Assembly: GCA_020634155.1 (NCBI GenBank)
Contig: JACKCI010000002.1
Coordinates: 310,001-374,000, forward strand
Reading direction: 5' to 3'
DNA from: Anaerolineales bacterium
GTDB taxonomy: Bacteria; Chloroflexota; Anaerolineae; Aggregatilineales; J027
DNA: 64,000 nucleotides
Shown here in pieces: positions 33,359-42,156 of the stretch. How positions within the stretch are numbered: the first letter of the stretch is position 1; every line of letters starts with the position of its first letter. The notes under the pieces are model-generated. The model was not told where the DNA came from, searched no databases, and was given only the letters and a program-made list of their open reading frames with translations. A program made the translations under genes and the position numbers.

Positions 33359-34258
33359 ATGTCGAACTCGCCACGCGATACGCACCCATTGAAATCCAAC
33401 CAACTCAAGGCACAAATCCCGCCAGAAAAAACAGAACTCCCCTCCGAGCCAGTCCGTTCGCCGTGGACAGTCAAGCTCTTTGCGCCAGAGCAATCCATCC
33501 CGATTCAGTTGGAGATTGATGATCGTGCGGTTATTGGTCGATCTGATCCCGATGGCAAATTCAAACCGGACATTGATTTGCTCGCCAATAACCAAGACGC
33601 TAAGGGTATCTCCCGACGCCATGCTGAAATCCGTGCGGGGCGTGACTTCCTTGTAATTATCGACATGAACAGCACCAATGGCACCCGCCTCAACGGATTC
33701 ACCCTCCAGCCCCATGAACCCTATCGCTTACACAATGGCGATTCCCTTGAAATTGGTACCCTCAAGCTGCAAGTCCAAATCTCGATGATGCCCGTGCATG
33801 AAGGGGTTAAGGTCATTAAACGGGGGACAGGGCAGTTACGCCGTACCCCTGATGAAGATCGCTATGGTACCCGACGCCATGTGTTGGTGGTTGAGCATGA
33901 TGAAAACACTGCTAGGGTCATCGTCGCCATGCTGCAATCGCTGGGTTATCGTGCCAGCAGCGTTGATAGCACGGGCGAGGCGATGCGCTTTATTGCGGCG
34001 GAATTACCTGATGGCGTGCTGGTAGACTTAGCCATGCCTGACCACCCCGGTACCGAGGTCTGCCGTATGATTAAAAAAGACCTCGGCAATGTGCATGTAC
34101 CGATTTTTGTGGTCTCAGCCCAAACCGAGGAAGACATTATTAAAGAGGCTTTTGACGCAGGAGCCGATGTTTTTCTAGGCAAGCCAGTTGGGGCTGACGA
34201 ACTGCTACAAGGCTTGGTGCGTTTTGTCGGCAACCCCATCATTACCCCTGAAGACTAG
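33359..34258 (+). CDS. FHA domain plus response-regulator receiver domain protein
   Basis: This 299-residue signalling protein has a phosphothreonine-binding FHA domain (about 30-130: 'AVIGRSDPDG', 'ISRRHAEI', 'STNGTRLNG'). A CheY-like receiver follows (about 175-290), with the phospho-acceptor Asp in 'GVLVDLAMPD', the acidic partner in 'LVVEHDEN' and conserved Lys in 'FLGKPVG'. There is no DNA-binding output domain, so it probably relays through protein contacts, joining Ser/Thr-kinase and two-component signalling. Neither a kinase nor a histidine kinase gene is in the window. Its 3' end overlaps the adenosyltransferase gene by four bases. Confidence 0.88.
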   Translation: MSNSPRDTHPLKSNQLKAQIPPEKTELPSEPVRSPWTVKLFAPEQSIPIQLEIDDRAVIGRSDPDGKFKPDIDLLANNQDAKGISRRHAEIRAGRDFLVIIDMNSTNGTRLNGFTLQPHEPYRLHNGDSLEIGTLKLQVQISMMPVHEGVKVIKRGTGQLRRTPDEDRYGTRRHVLVVEHDENTARVIVAMLQSLGYRASSVDSTGEAMRFIAAELPDGVLVDLAMPDHPGTEVCRMIKKDLGNVHVPIFVVSAQTEEDIIKEAFDAGADVFLGKPVGADELLQGLVRFVGNPIITPED

Positions 34259-34803
34259 CGGGGTGCTTCCCAAGGTACATCGCCAACACCCGCCCGTGCG
34301 TTGGCGACCCGTGCCACCACAAACAACCAATCCGAGAGGCGATTGACATAAGGCTGCACCAAGGGGTTCAGGTCGGTCTCTTTCTGAAGCGCCACAATCC
34401 AACGCTCGGCGCGTCGGCACACAGTACGGGCTAAGTGCAAATGGGCCGCAGCGGAAGTGCCTCCCGGCAAGATAAATGACTTCAGTGGCTCTAGCTCGGT
34501 TTCAAACGCATCAATCTCCTGCTCAAGACGGCTGGTCATAGCTTCATCGACACGCACAATCCATTTGGCCTCGGCATCAAGAGGGGTGGCAAGGTCGGCC
34601 CCGACATGAAATAACTCGGCTTGGATGCGTCCCACGACTGTATCCAGCGCTGCATCCAACTGAGCCGCACGAGCCATCCCTAGCGTGCTATTCAGTTCGT
34701 CAATGGTGCCATAAGCATGTAGACGCAGGTGGTCTTTATCAACACGTCCGCCTGCGAACAAGCTGGTTTGTCCGGTATCACCCGTCTTGGTATAGATTTT
34801 CAA
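34255..34803 (-). CDS. Cob(I)alamin adenosyltransferase, PduO type
   Basis: This 182-residue enzyme makes adenosylcobalamin from cob(I)alamin and ATP. The N-terminus 'KIYTKTGDTGQTSLFAGGRV' is the ATP loop of PduO-type enzymes, followed by 'YGTIDELNSTLG', 'RAERWIV' and 'YVNRLSDWLFVVAR'. The start is TTG at 34803, with AAGGA inside the end of the upstream treS gene, one base after its stop. The two genes must be co-transcribed, although no biochemical link is obvious. Confidence 0.93.
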   Translation of the reverse strand: MKIYTKTGDTGQTSLFAGGRVDKDHLRLHAYGTIDELNSTLGMARAAQLDAALDTVVGRIQAELFHVGADLATPLDAEAKWIVRVDEAMTSRLEQEIDAFETELEPLKSFILPGGTSAAAHLHLARTVCRRAERWIVALQKETDLNPLVQPYVNRLSDWLFVVARVANARAGVGDVPWEAPR

Positions 34804-34804
34804 A

Positions 34805-36424
34805 TTAGCTTCCTTTCTGTTCTAAACGCAACCACAGACAGCCATAGGGTTGCAAGGCCACTGTATACGGTGTTTCGTTGATGGGATGATAGGGGGTATC
34901 GGTCAAGATGTCTTTGGGTTGACTCCCCTGATAGTCGTTAACCTCTCTTAGCATTGCGGTCTGGGCGTGGTCGGAGAGATTGGCTAAGACGACAACCGGG
35001 GCAGTATCTTCTAGGCGGCGCTCAAAGGCAAAGATGGCCTCGTTGCCAGCATCCAAGACCCGAAACTGCCCACGTCCAAAGATGGGGGCTTGCTTCCGTA
35101 CCGCGATTTGGTGCTTCAAAGCATGGAATAGCGAGTCGGGGTTGCCTTGTTGGGTCGCCACATTGACCTTGCGATAGCTGAATCCATCGTCATCAATCAC
35201 GGGTAGGTAGGTCGTCTCAGCAGTTGAGAAACCCGCATTCAGGCTATCATCCCACTGCATCGGTGTTCGCACCCCATTGCGGTCAAAGAGGTCGATGTTG
35301 TCTCCCATGCCAATTTCATCACCATAATACAAAATTGGCGACCCCGGCAAGGCAAAGAGGATGGCATGCAGCAGTAAAATCCTTCGGGGGTCATTTTCCA
35401 ATAGGGGAGCCAAGCGCCTCCGAATGCCGAGATTGAGTTTCATCTTGGGGTCAGGGGCGTATTCTTGCCACATCCATTCACGCTGCTCATGCGTGACCAT
35501 CTCAAGCGTTAACTCATCATGGTTCCGCAAGAAAAGACACCACTGGGTGTGAGGCGGAATGGGCGGGGTTTTCTCTAGAATGTTGATAATCTCGCGGTTA
35601 CTACCTTGACGCACCCCCATAAACAAGCGCGGCATCATCGGGAAGTGGAAAGCCATGTCAAATTCATCTTCCAGATAGGGGATGAGGTCTTCGGGCCACT
35701 GGTTGGCCTCAGCCAGTAGAATACAATCTGGATATTCGACTTTGACCAACGTCCGCATCTCTTTGAGATACTCATGGGTCTCTCTGAGGTTCTCACAATT
35801 GGTGCCTTCACGCTCAAAGAGATACGGCACCGCATCTACCCGAAAGCCATCAATGCCCATATCCAGCCAGAAGCGCATGGTATCCAACATTTCTTGGCGG
35901 ACTTCGGGGTTATCAAAATTCAAGTCAGGCTGTTCACTATAAAAGCGGTGCCAATAATAGGCCTCGGTGGTGGTGTCATACGTCCAATTGGAAGACAGCG
36001 AATCAACAAAGATGACCCGTGCCTCCTTATAGCGAAAATCGGTTGGACTCCAAACATACCAATCGCGTTTGGGGTTATCTTTAGACGCACGTGACTCCAC
36101 AAACCAAGGATGCTGGTCGGAGGTGTGGTTAATCACAAAATCAATAATGACCCGAATCCCGCGAGCATGCAGGGCATCAAGGGCATGCTTAAAATCCTCA
36201 AGGGTACCATAGAGGGGAGCTACATTGCGGTAATCACTGATGTCATAACCATCATCACGCAATGGAGAAGGATAGAAAGGCATCAGCCATACACAATCCA
36301 CGCCCAACTCTGCTAAATAATCCACCTTTTGGGATAACCCAATAAAATCGCCATGTCCGTCGCCATTCCCATCAGCAAAAGCACGGACATTCAATTCGTA
36401 AAAAATCGCGTCTTTATACCACAT
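34805..36424 (-). CDS. treS: Trehalose synthase (maltose alpha-D-glucosyltransferase), GH13
   Basis: This 539-residue cytoplasmic enzyme interconverts maltose and trehalose. It has 'DAIFYELNVRAFADGNGDGHGD', 'DDGYDISDY', the nucleophile Asp in 'GFRVDAVPYLFEREGTNCEN', the acid Glu in 'LLAEANQWPED' and the third Asp in 'FLRNHDELTLEM'. The long 'EREGTNCENL' and 'EYAPDPKMKLNLGIRRRLAPLL' segments are distinctive of TreS over other GH13 enzymes. The length is that of stand-alone TreS without a maltokinase domain. GAGG lies eight bases before the ATG. It is divergent from the sugar ABC importer, so uptake and conversion of a disaccharide are probably linked. Confidence 0.93.
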   Translation of the reverse strand: MWYKDAIFYELNVRAFADGNGDGHGDFIGLSQKVDYLAELGVDCVWLMPFYPSPLRDDGYDISDYRNVAPLYGTLEDFKHALDALHARGIRVIIDFVINHTSDQHPWFVESRASKDNPKRDWYVWSPTDFRYKEARVIFVDSLSSNWTYDTTTEAYYWHRFYSEQPDLNFDNPEVRQEMLDTMRFWLDMGIDGFRVDAVPYLFEREGTNCENLRETHEYLKEMRTLVKVEYPDCILLAEANQWPEDLIPYLEDEFDMAFHFPMMPRLFMGVRQGSNREIINILEKTPPIPPHTQWCLFLRNHDELTLEMVTHEQREWMWQEYAPDPKMKLNLGIRRRLAPLLENDPRRILLLHAILFALPGSPILYYGDEIGMGDNIDLFDRNGVRTPMQWDDSLNAGFSTAETTYLPVIDDDGFSYRKVNVATQQGNPDSLFHALKHQIAVRKQAPIFGRGQFRVLDAGNEAIFAFERRLEDTAPVVVLANLSDHAQTAMLREVNDYQGSQPKDILTDTPYHPINETPYTVALQPYGCLWLRLEQKGS

Positions 36425-36453
36425 GAGCTAAACCTCATCAAAATGAACATACA

Positions 36454-36482
36454 TTGAACCACACCATTATCTTCGCTATACT
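36454..36482 (+). promoter_or_regulatory. Promoter of the sugar ABC importer operon
   Basis: TTGAAC (36454-36459) and TATACT (36477-36482) have 17-base spacing, and a GAGGAGG site follows before the TTG start at 36506. Confidence 0.7.
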
Positions 36483-36505
36483 CGCCATTTGAGGAGGACA
36501 GACCA

Positions 36506-37378
36506 TTGAAATACTACCAAAGAGACTTATGGGTGATGTTATCCCCCTATCTGGTGGGAACCCTGCTGTTGGTGGCGCTGCCAGCCTCTGTAACACTCTA
36601 CTTGGCATTTCATCAATATGATGCACTCAGCAAACCTGTATGGTTTGGCACCACTAATTTTATCTCAATGTTCCGCGATGATGTATTCGTGATTTCACTT
36701 CGCAATTCAGCGATGTTTGCACTGCTCTCAGTACCGCTTCGGGTGTTGGGTGCCTTGTTACTCGCGTTGCTGTTAAGCCAACGACGGCGCGGGGTAGGTT
36801 TCTATCGTGTAGCAGTCTATCTGCCCACCATTATCCCCGATGTAGCCTATGCCCTCATTTGGCTGTGGATTTTCAACCCTGTTTATGGACCGCTCAACAA
36901 AGCCTTGGCTGTCTTTGGTATTGATGGCCCGGCATGGTTGGTCAACCGCGAGACGGCCCTGCTTGCTATTGTAATTATGTTTTTATTTCAAATTGGTGAA
37001 GGTTTTATTGTCTTGCTGGCAAGCCTGCAAGGGGTGCCGCATGATTATTATGAAGCGGCTCAAGTTGATGGAGCCAGCGCGTGGCAACGCTTCCGCCTGA
37101 TTACCTTTCCCTTGATACGGCCTTGGCTGGTTCTGCTAATGCTGCGTGATATTATTCTAAGCACGCAAAGCACCTTTACACCAGCCTTTATCATGACAGG
37201 AGGCGACCCTTACTATGCTACGATGTTCTTGCCCCTTGTGATTTATGAGGAAGCCTATGACCGCTTCCGCTTTGGCTTGGCCTCCGCCATGATGGTTTTC
37301 ATGTTTCTTGTTTTGACAGGCTTGCTTATGATGGTTTATCTGGTGGTGCGGGGATGGGGCTACGACGATGAGCAGTAA
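36506..37378 (+). CDS. Sugar ABC transporter permease (MalF-like)
   Basis: This 290-residue permease has six TM segments and the cytoplasmic EAA loop 'YYEAAQVDGASAWQRFRLITFPL' that contacts the ATPase. The start is a TTG with GAGGAGG eight bases upstream. It is the first gene of an operon of two permeases and a binding protein; the second permease gene begins inside its last codons. The nearby treS suggests trehalose, maltose or related glucosides as substrate. Confidence 0.9.
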   Translation: MKYYQRDLWVMLSPYLVGTLLLVALPASVTLYLAFHQYDALSKPVWFGTTNFISMFRDDVFVISLRNSAMFALLSVPLRVLGALLLALLLSQRRRGVGFYRVAVYLPTIIPDVAYALIWLWIFNPVYGPLNKALAVFGIDGPAWLVNRETALLAIVIMFLFQIGEGFIVLLASLQGVPHDYYEAAQVDGASAWQRFRLITFPLIRPWLVLLMLRDIILSTQSTFTPAFIMTGGDPYYATMFLPLVIYEEAYDRFRFGLASAMMVFMFLVLTGLLMMVYLVVRGWGYDDEQ

Positions 37379-38855
37379 CCGCGCCCTCCTGCGAAACATC
37401 ATCCACCGTCCCGAAATCATGCCCTTGGCCGAACTAAGCCAGCATCCTGATGCCGAAGTACGCCACGCGATAATGGTCAGCCTAGGCCAACAGCGCCTCC
37501 GTGAAAATATACCGTTGCTACTGGCAGCCTTGCACGATGCGAGTGAATTGGTGCGAGCCAGTGCCGCCCGTGCCCTTGGCAAAATTGCCGATACCCAAGC
37601 CATCCCGCCCCTCATCCAGACCTTGCAAGACCCCGCCCCCCTCGTGCGAGCTAGTGCTGCTCAAGCACTTGGTGCCTATGGTGACCCGCGTTGTGTGCCA
37701 ATCGTGGGTAATCTACTCAAAGATACCGCCGTATGTTGGGAAGACCGATCAGAGCGCGTGTGTGATATTGCCGCCGCCATCATGCAATGGCAGTATGCTG
37801 CGCTGAGTGTCCCTGATTTGCCGAGGTTTGACGAGGTGCTGCGCCAACTTGATGAAGTTATCGCCACCTCGCCCATACCCACCGAAACACGCCTCCAGCC
37901 GCCAGTTGTGACACCACCCCCACTACCACTTATCAGTCACTCACAGGTCACGCCTGCACCGTCAATGGCAACTGTTACAGCACCCGCTGAAGTCTCAATG
38001 GATGAAATTGCCGACCTGTGGCGTAAAGGCTTCAATACCGTTTTTTATCACGCAATTGCTATCATGGTGTCAGCCCTGTTTTTGGTAATGTTTGTATGGT
38101 TTTTCTCGATGTCGCTCCGCCCACCCGCTACACCACCATCCCCCCGCATTGAATGGATACCCCCCAACGCCACTCTCTCCAACTATGAGCGTATATTTGA
38201 CATCTTGCCGATGCGTGACTATATCATCAATTCCATCAAAGTCGTGTTGGTGGCGGTGCCTTTAACTATCCTCTTTGCTTCATGGGCAGGCTTGGCAATG
38301 GCGTTGATGGGGCGCTGGCTTCGGGGGTTGTTAGTGACCTTTTCCATCCTGCTGCTGATGGTACCGATTACCGCGCTATGGCTGCCGCGCTACTTGATAT
38401 TCACTCAACTGGGGCTAGTTGATTCGCTATGGTCGTTAATTGTGCCGGCCTTTATGGGGTCCAGTCCCCTCTATGTCTTGCTCTTCTTCTGGAGCTTCCG
38501 ACGACTCCCCCGCGAACTCTATGAAGCAGCACAACTAGATGGAGCCTCGCCCTTTACGCTGTGGTTTCGTGTTGCCATGCCCTTGGTGCGCCCCATGACC
38601 ATTACTGTTGGCGTGTTGGCCTTCATTTTGTATTGGAGCGATTTTATAAATCCGCTCTTGTACCTTAAAACCGAAGAGGTCTATACTATACCAGTGGGCC
38701 TTAGAACATTGCAACAGCTTGACAAGACCAACTGGCCTATTCTCATGGCAGCCTCAGTTGTGATGACCATACCCCTTGTTGTGTCTTTCTTGTTGGTGCA
38801 GCGTTATATCTGGCCTGAACGCTATTTGCTCGTTTCTAAAGAACAGCGGAGGTAA
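37368..38855 (+). CDS. HEAT-repeat/MalG-type permease fusion
   Basis: This 495-residue protein is a MalG-like inner-membrane permease (about 220-495; six TM segments; EAA loop 'LYEAAQLDGASPFTLWFRVAMPL'). It carries an extra N-terminal domain of three to four HEAT-like repeats (about 20-150: 'DAEVRHAIMVSLGQQRL', 'SELVRASAARALGKIAD', 'APLVRASAAQALGAYGD'). A Pro-rich linker (about 165-215) joins them. HEAT repeats usually bind protein, and here they would face the cytoplasm near the ATPase. An in-frame ATG at 37998 (residue 211) could make a permease lacking the HEAT part. It overlaps the first permease by 11 bases. No cognate ATPase gene is present. Confidence 0.88.
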   Translation: MSSNRALLRNIIHRPEIMPLAELSQHPDAEVRHAIMVSLGQQRLRENIPLLLAALHDASELVRASAARALGKIADTQAIPPLIQTLQDPAPLVRASAAQALGAYGDPRCVPIVGNLLKDTAVCWEDRSERVCDIAAAIMQWQYAALSVPDLPRFDEVLRQLDEVIATSPIPTETRLQPPVVTPPPLPLISHSQVTPAPSMATVTAPAEVSMDEIADLWRKGFNTVFYHAIAIMVSALFLVMFVWFFSMSLRPPATPPSPRIEWIPPNATLSNYERIFDILPMRDYIINSIKVVLVAVPLTILFASWAGLAMALMGRWLRGLLVTFSILLLMVPITALWLPRYLIFTQLGLVDSLWSLIVPAFMGSSPLYVLLFFWSFRRLPRELYEAAQLDGASPFTLWFRVAMPLVRPMTITVGVLAFILYWSDFINPLLYLKTEEVYTIPVGLRTLQQLDKTNWPILMAASVVMTIPLVVSFLLVQRYIWPERYLLVSKEQRR

Positions 38856-38861
38856 ACGCAA

Positions 38862-40205
38862 GTGTTCAAAAGAAAGATTGCAAGTATTTTATTAATTGTG
38901 ATGGTGGTCAGCGTTTTGTCAGCCACCCAATTGGTAGGGGCAGCATCGAATTCCACCCAAGAAGCCGATAGCCTGAATAGACCCTCCCAACAAGACGCCA
39001 CCGTTTCCTTTATGGTTTCAGGTGACCCCGCCGAAAAAGCAGCCTATGAAACCTTGGTCGCTGAATTCGAGAAGGTTCATCCCGAAATCGACATCGAACT
39101 GATTCATGTTGCTGATGACAAAGATTTCCGCACCCGTTTGGGCAACGACTTTGCGGCTGGCACGCCACCCGATGTCTTTTTAATTAACTTCCGTCGCTAT
39201 GGCCCCTTTGTTGCCAAAGACCAAATTGAACCCGTTGGTCCCTATCTGGAACAAAGCGAAGTCATCCACCCTGAAGACTTCTACCCGATTGCTATTGAAG
39301 CCTTCACATGGACAGATGGCACCATTATGTGCATCCCTCAAAATATCTCCAACTTGGTCGTGTACTATAACCAAGACTTGTTTGATGCTGCTGGTGTGGC
39401 CTATCCTAGCAACGACTGGACATGGGAAGATTTCTTGACTGCGGCTGAAGCCCTGACCCTCGACACTGACGGCGACGGCACCATTGACCAATATGGTGTT
39501 GGTATTGAGCCATCCATCATCCGCTTGGCCCCCTTTGTATGGCAAAATGGTGGTCAGGTTGTCACTGGCGGCAACACTGATCCGACAGGCCTCGCCTTGG
39601 ATTTGCCCGAGGCACGTGAAGCCCTTGAGTGGTTTGTTGCTCTCCAGACTGAGCATCATGTGGTGCCCGATGCTGAAGCCGAAGCCGCTGAAGAAAGCGA
39701 AAGCCGCTTCATCAATGGTCATACCGCCATGTTCTTCAACAGCCGTCGTGGTGTCCCTACCTATCGTGAAATCGAAGGTTTCGCGTGGGATGTTGCACCC
39801 CTGCCCGTTGGCAAGGAACGCGCCAGTATTCTGCACTCCGACGCCTACTGCATGGCTTCGGCAACCGAGAACAAAGATGCCGCATGGACATTCATTGAAT
39901 ATGCCAACTCTGAAATTGGTCAAACCGTGATTGCGGGTACAGGCCGTACTGTCCCCTCGTTGATTTCGGTCGCTGAATCAGATGCCTTCCTTGACCCCAT
40001 GGAACGCCCCGCCAACAGCCAAGTTTATTTGGATGCTGCTGAATACTTGCGGATTGTTCCCACCAGCCCAACATGGATTGACATTGAGGGTAAGGTCAAC
40101 GCAGAGCTTGAACAAGCCTTCTATGGCAATATCTCTATTGATGAATTTTTGGACAACGCCAATGAACGTACCGCTGGGTACTTCAGTGGAGCGGAAATCG
40201 ACTGA
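38862..40205 (+). CDS. Extracellular sugar-binding protein of the ABC importer
   Basis: This 447-residue solute-binding protein starts at GTG with GGAGG nine bases upstream, six bases after the permease gene. A signal peptide (about 1-28, cleaved near 'LVGAAS') precedes a typical family-1 (MalE-like) fold: 'VSFMVSGDPAEKAAYETLV' and 'GTPPDVFLINFRRYG'. No lipobox Cys is visible, so it may be secreted or held by other means. The calcium-like loop 'DTDGDGTIDQYG' around residues 205-216 resembles an EF-like site. Confidence 0.92.
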   Translation: MFKRKIASILLIVMVVSVLSATQLVGAASNSTQEADSLNRPSQQDATVSFMVSGDPAEKAAYETLVAEFEKVHPEIDIELIHVADDKDFRTRLGNDFAAGTPPDVFLINFRRYGPFVAKDQIEPVGPYLEQSEVIHPEDFYPIAIEAFTWTDGTIMCIPQNISNLVVYYNQDLFDAAGVAYPSNDWTWEDFLTAAEALTLDTDGDGTIDQYGVGIEPSIIRLAPFVWQNGGQVVTGGNTDPTGLALDLPEAREALEWFVALQTEHHVVPDAEAEAAEESESRFINGHTAMFFNSRRGVPTYREIEGFAWDVAPLPVGKERASILHSDAYCMASATENKDAAWTFIEYANSEIGQTVIAGTGRTVPSLISVAESDAFLDPMERPANSQVYLDAAEYLRIVPTSPTWIDIEGKVNAELEQAFYGNISIDEFLDNANERTAGYFSGAEID

Positions 40206-40262
40206 TGCACTGTCCGAAACGGTAGTCGTGTTGCTGCCAATGCTTTGACAGTAGCATGAAAA

Positions 40263-40297
40263 GAGAGGAGCGTCACATCTGGCGTTGCTCTCTTTTT
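40263..40297. terminator. Bidirectional terminator between the ABC operon and rqcH
   Basis: A 13-bp stem with one mismatch (about 40263-40275 and 40280-40292) is flanked by AAAA and TTTTT, so it can stop both converging transcripts. Confidence 0.75.
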
Positions 40298-40300
40298 CAT

Positions 40301-42076
40301 TTAGAGCAAGTCGTCGATATCCTCAAGCAAGGCTTCCTCATCTTCATCATCAAAGGGAAGGGGAACATGTTTCTTTTGCTCTACGGCTTGGGGTTGAGCC
40401 ACAACACTGGGTAGCTCTTGATGCACCCGCACTTGGCCCGGTTTACCCCCTTTGATTTTGCGAACATGCCGTCGCTCGGCCACCATCACCAATACCTTGC
40501 CGTCGGCACGTTTCTTGCTGTAATAGGCAGCATGGGCCGCCGCTTGTTCAATAACAGCTTGGGGGACAGGTTTGGCTTGGGTTTTGATTATCACATGGGA
40601 GCCGGGGGCTTCACGGGCATGTAACCACAGGTCATAGGGTTCGCTGTCACGTAGCAATTGCTCATTTTGGCGGGCATTGCGGCCTACAAAAATGACAAAA
40701 CCATGACTATTGACTTTATAAGGGGCTGATTTACCGCCCTTGGGTTGGGCGTAGTGCTTGCCGCGCCAATAGCCGTTCTTTTGCAGGGTATCCTGTACCT
40801 CGCCAATATCCTCCCAATTTTCCGCAAAGCTCAAGTCCATTTCGAGTTGGTCAAGGTAAGCGACTTCGTTTTGTGTCTCTTCGATATGAGCGGGCAACTG
40901 CTCATGAGCGCGCTTCTTCTTTTCATAGCGCTCAAAGTAGTGCTGGGCATTCTCTAGGGCGGTCAGTTCGGGGTTGAGTTTAATCACCAACGGCTCGCCC
41001 TCGACCTCGTATTGAGCAATGAGGGTTTCCTGCTTAGGTTCCATCGTATATTGATAGGCTAAGATTAATTCACCCGCTTGGCGCATGAAGTTGACCTCGG
41101 ACATATCCGCCAACTCATGCTCCAATGATTTAAGTTTACGCTGGAGCCGTGAACGGGCGTTGTTAATTTGCTCTAGGATAGGCTTGCGTGCCGCAGCATA
41201 GGCATTCGGCCCACTCAAGCGCCCTATAAAAGCCTCAATCGCAGCACTGACCGTTGTGGTACCCTCCCATTTGCCTGCATGGGTAATCGGCAAAACCGAA
41301 ACCGCCTGCGCCACACCATGCTCATCGGTCATAATTCCCGGCTCCCATATACTACCTCGCAACAAGCGTGGCATGAAGGACTCCATGGCAGCATAGAGTT
41401 GGAAGGGGTTGGCCTTGCCCGCCAGCAAATCGAGACGCTTATAGGCACGGAAGACCACCTCCTTCGCCATCAATGGGCTAAAGGCCAGCAGTTCATGAAC
41501 CAGTACCGACCATAGCTGTTTAGTAGCGTTGCGCCGAAAGAGGCTTTCGAGGGTGTGGGGTGTAAGCTTGCCGGGGTCAAGCTTGCCCTCAATCGGTGGG
41601 GGTGGTACATACTCATGACGCGGCAACGATACCCGATAGCGATTCTCTTGTGGCCCCACCCGTCGCGCACAATCTAAGATAATGCCATCTTCGACTAAGA
41701 GCAGATTGGCACGGCGGGCAATCATTTCGATGATAACCTGTAGCTGCTCCTCCTCATTGGCAAAATCAAAAATCAGAATGCGCTCCCAAGGGGGCTGGGT
41801 GACTTGCATCACACGCATACCTTCGACCCGACGGCGAAGAAGCAAGCCTAATGGGGAGGGGGTTTGTACACCCCGCCGCAATTTCGTAGATGTAATCAAA
41901 GCACGCGGGTATTGTTGATTGGCATTCAACAATAGGTAGTGGCGTTCTTGATTGGCATAGATTTCAAAGCCAAAAGCATCCCGCTCGATTTCAACGGTAT
42001 CTTGAATGCGCCCACCGACAAGCCGTTGGTTAAACTCATTCGCAAGAGCCATTGTGGTAAAGGTATCAATCGTCAT
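40301..42076 (-). CDS. rqcH: Rqc2 homologue RqcH (NFACT protein)
   Basis: This 591-residue protein binds stalled 50S subunits carrying peptidyl-tRNA and adds alanine tails. The NFACT-N domain (1-200: 'MTIDTFTTMALANEFNQRLVGGRIQ') is followed by a coiled coil (about 290-410) and NFACT-R ('LWLHAREAPGSHVIIKT'). The conserved Asp-Arg pair needed for tailing reads 'PPWERILIFDF', with Glu in place of Asp. GAGGA lies before the ATG. Confidence 0.9.
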   Translation of the reverse strand: MTIDTFTTMALANEFNQRLVGGRIQDTVEIERDAFGFEIYANQERHYLLLNANQQYPRALITSTKLRRGVQTPSPLGLLLRRRVEGMRVMQVTQPPWERILIFDFANEEEQLQVIIEMIARRANLLLVEDGIILDCARRVGPQENRYRVSLPRHEYVPPPPIEGKLDPGKLTPHTLESLFRRNATKQLWSVLVHELLAFSPLMAKEVVFRAYKRLDLLAGKANPFQLYAAMESFMPRLLRGSIWEPGIMTDEHGVAQAVSVLPITHAGKWEGTTTVSAAIEAFIGRLSGPNAYAAARKPILEQINNARSRLQRKLKSLEHELADMSEVNFMRQAGELILAYQYTMEPKQETLIAQYEVEGEPLVIKLNPELTALENAQHYFERYEKKKRAHEQLPAHIEETQNEVAYLDQLEMDLSFAENWEDIGEVQDTLQKNGYWRGKHYAQPKGGKSAPYKVNSHGFVIFVGRNARQNEQLLRDSEPYDLWLHAREAPGSHVIIKTQAKPVPQAVIEQAAAHAAYYSKKRADGKVLVMVAERRHVRKIKGGKPGQVRVHQELPSVVAQPQAVEQKKHVPLPFDDEDEEALLEDIDDLL

Positions 42077-42092
42077 GGGGTCTTCCTCGCAA

Positions 42093-42122
42093 TTGGTGTT
42101 TTAAGAAAGCCAGTGATACAAT
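42093..42122 (+). promoter_or_regulatory. Candidate promoter of the ITPase-like gene
   Basis: TTGGTG (42093-42098) and TACAAT (42117-42122) are spaced by 18 bases, with TGA before the -10 box forming an extended -10. AAGGA lies before the ATG at 42157. Confidence 0.5.
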
Positions 42123-42156
42123 GCCCGTTAGTGTAAACCATGTCAAGGACGACTTC

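Noticed and set aside
39180..39923. A 247-codon minus-strand frame inside the sugar-binding protein gene
   Set aside because: Shadow of the plus-strand gene, which has a signal peptide and family motifs.
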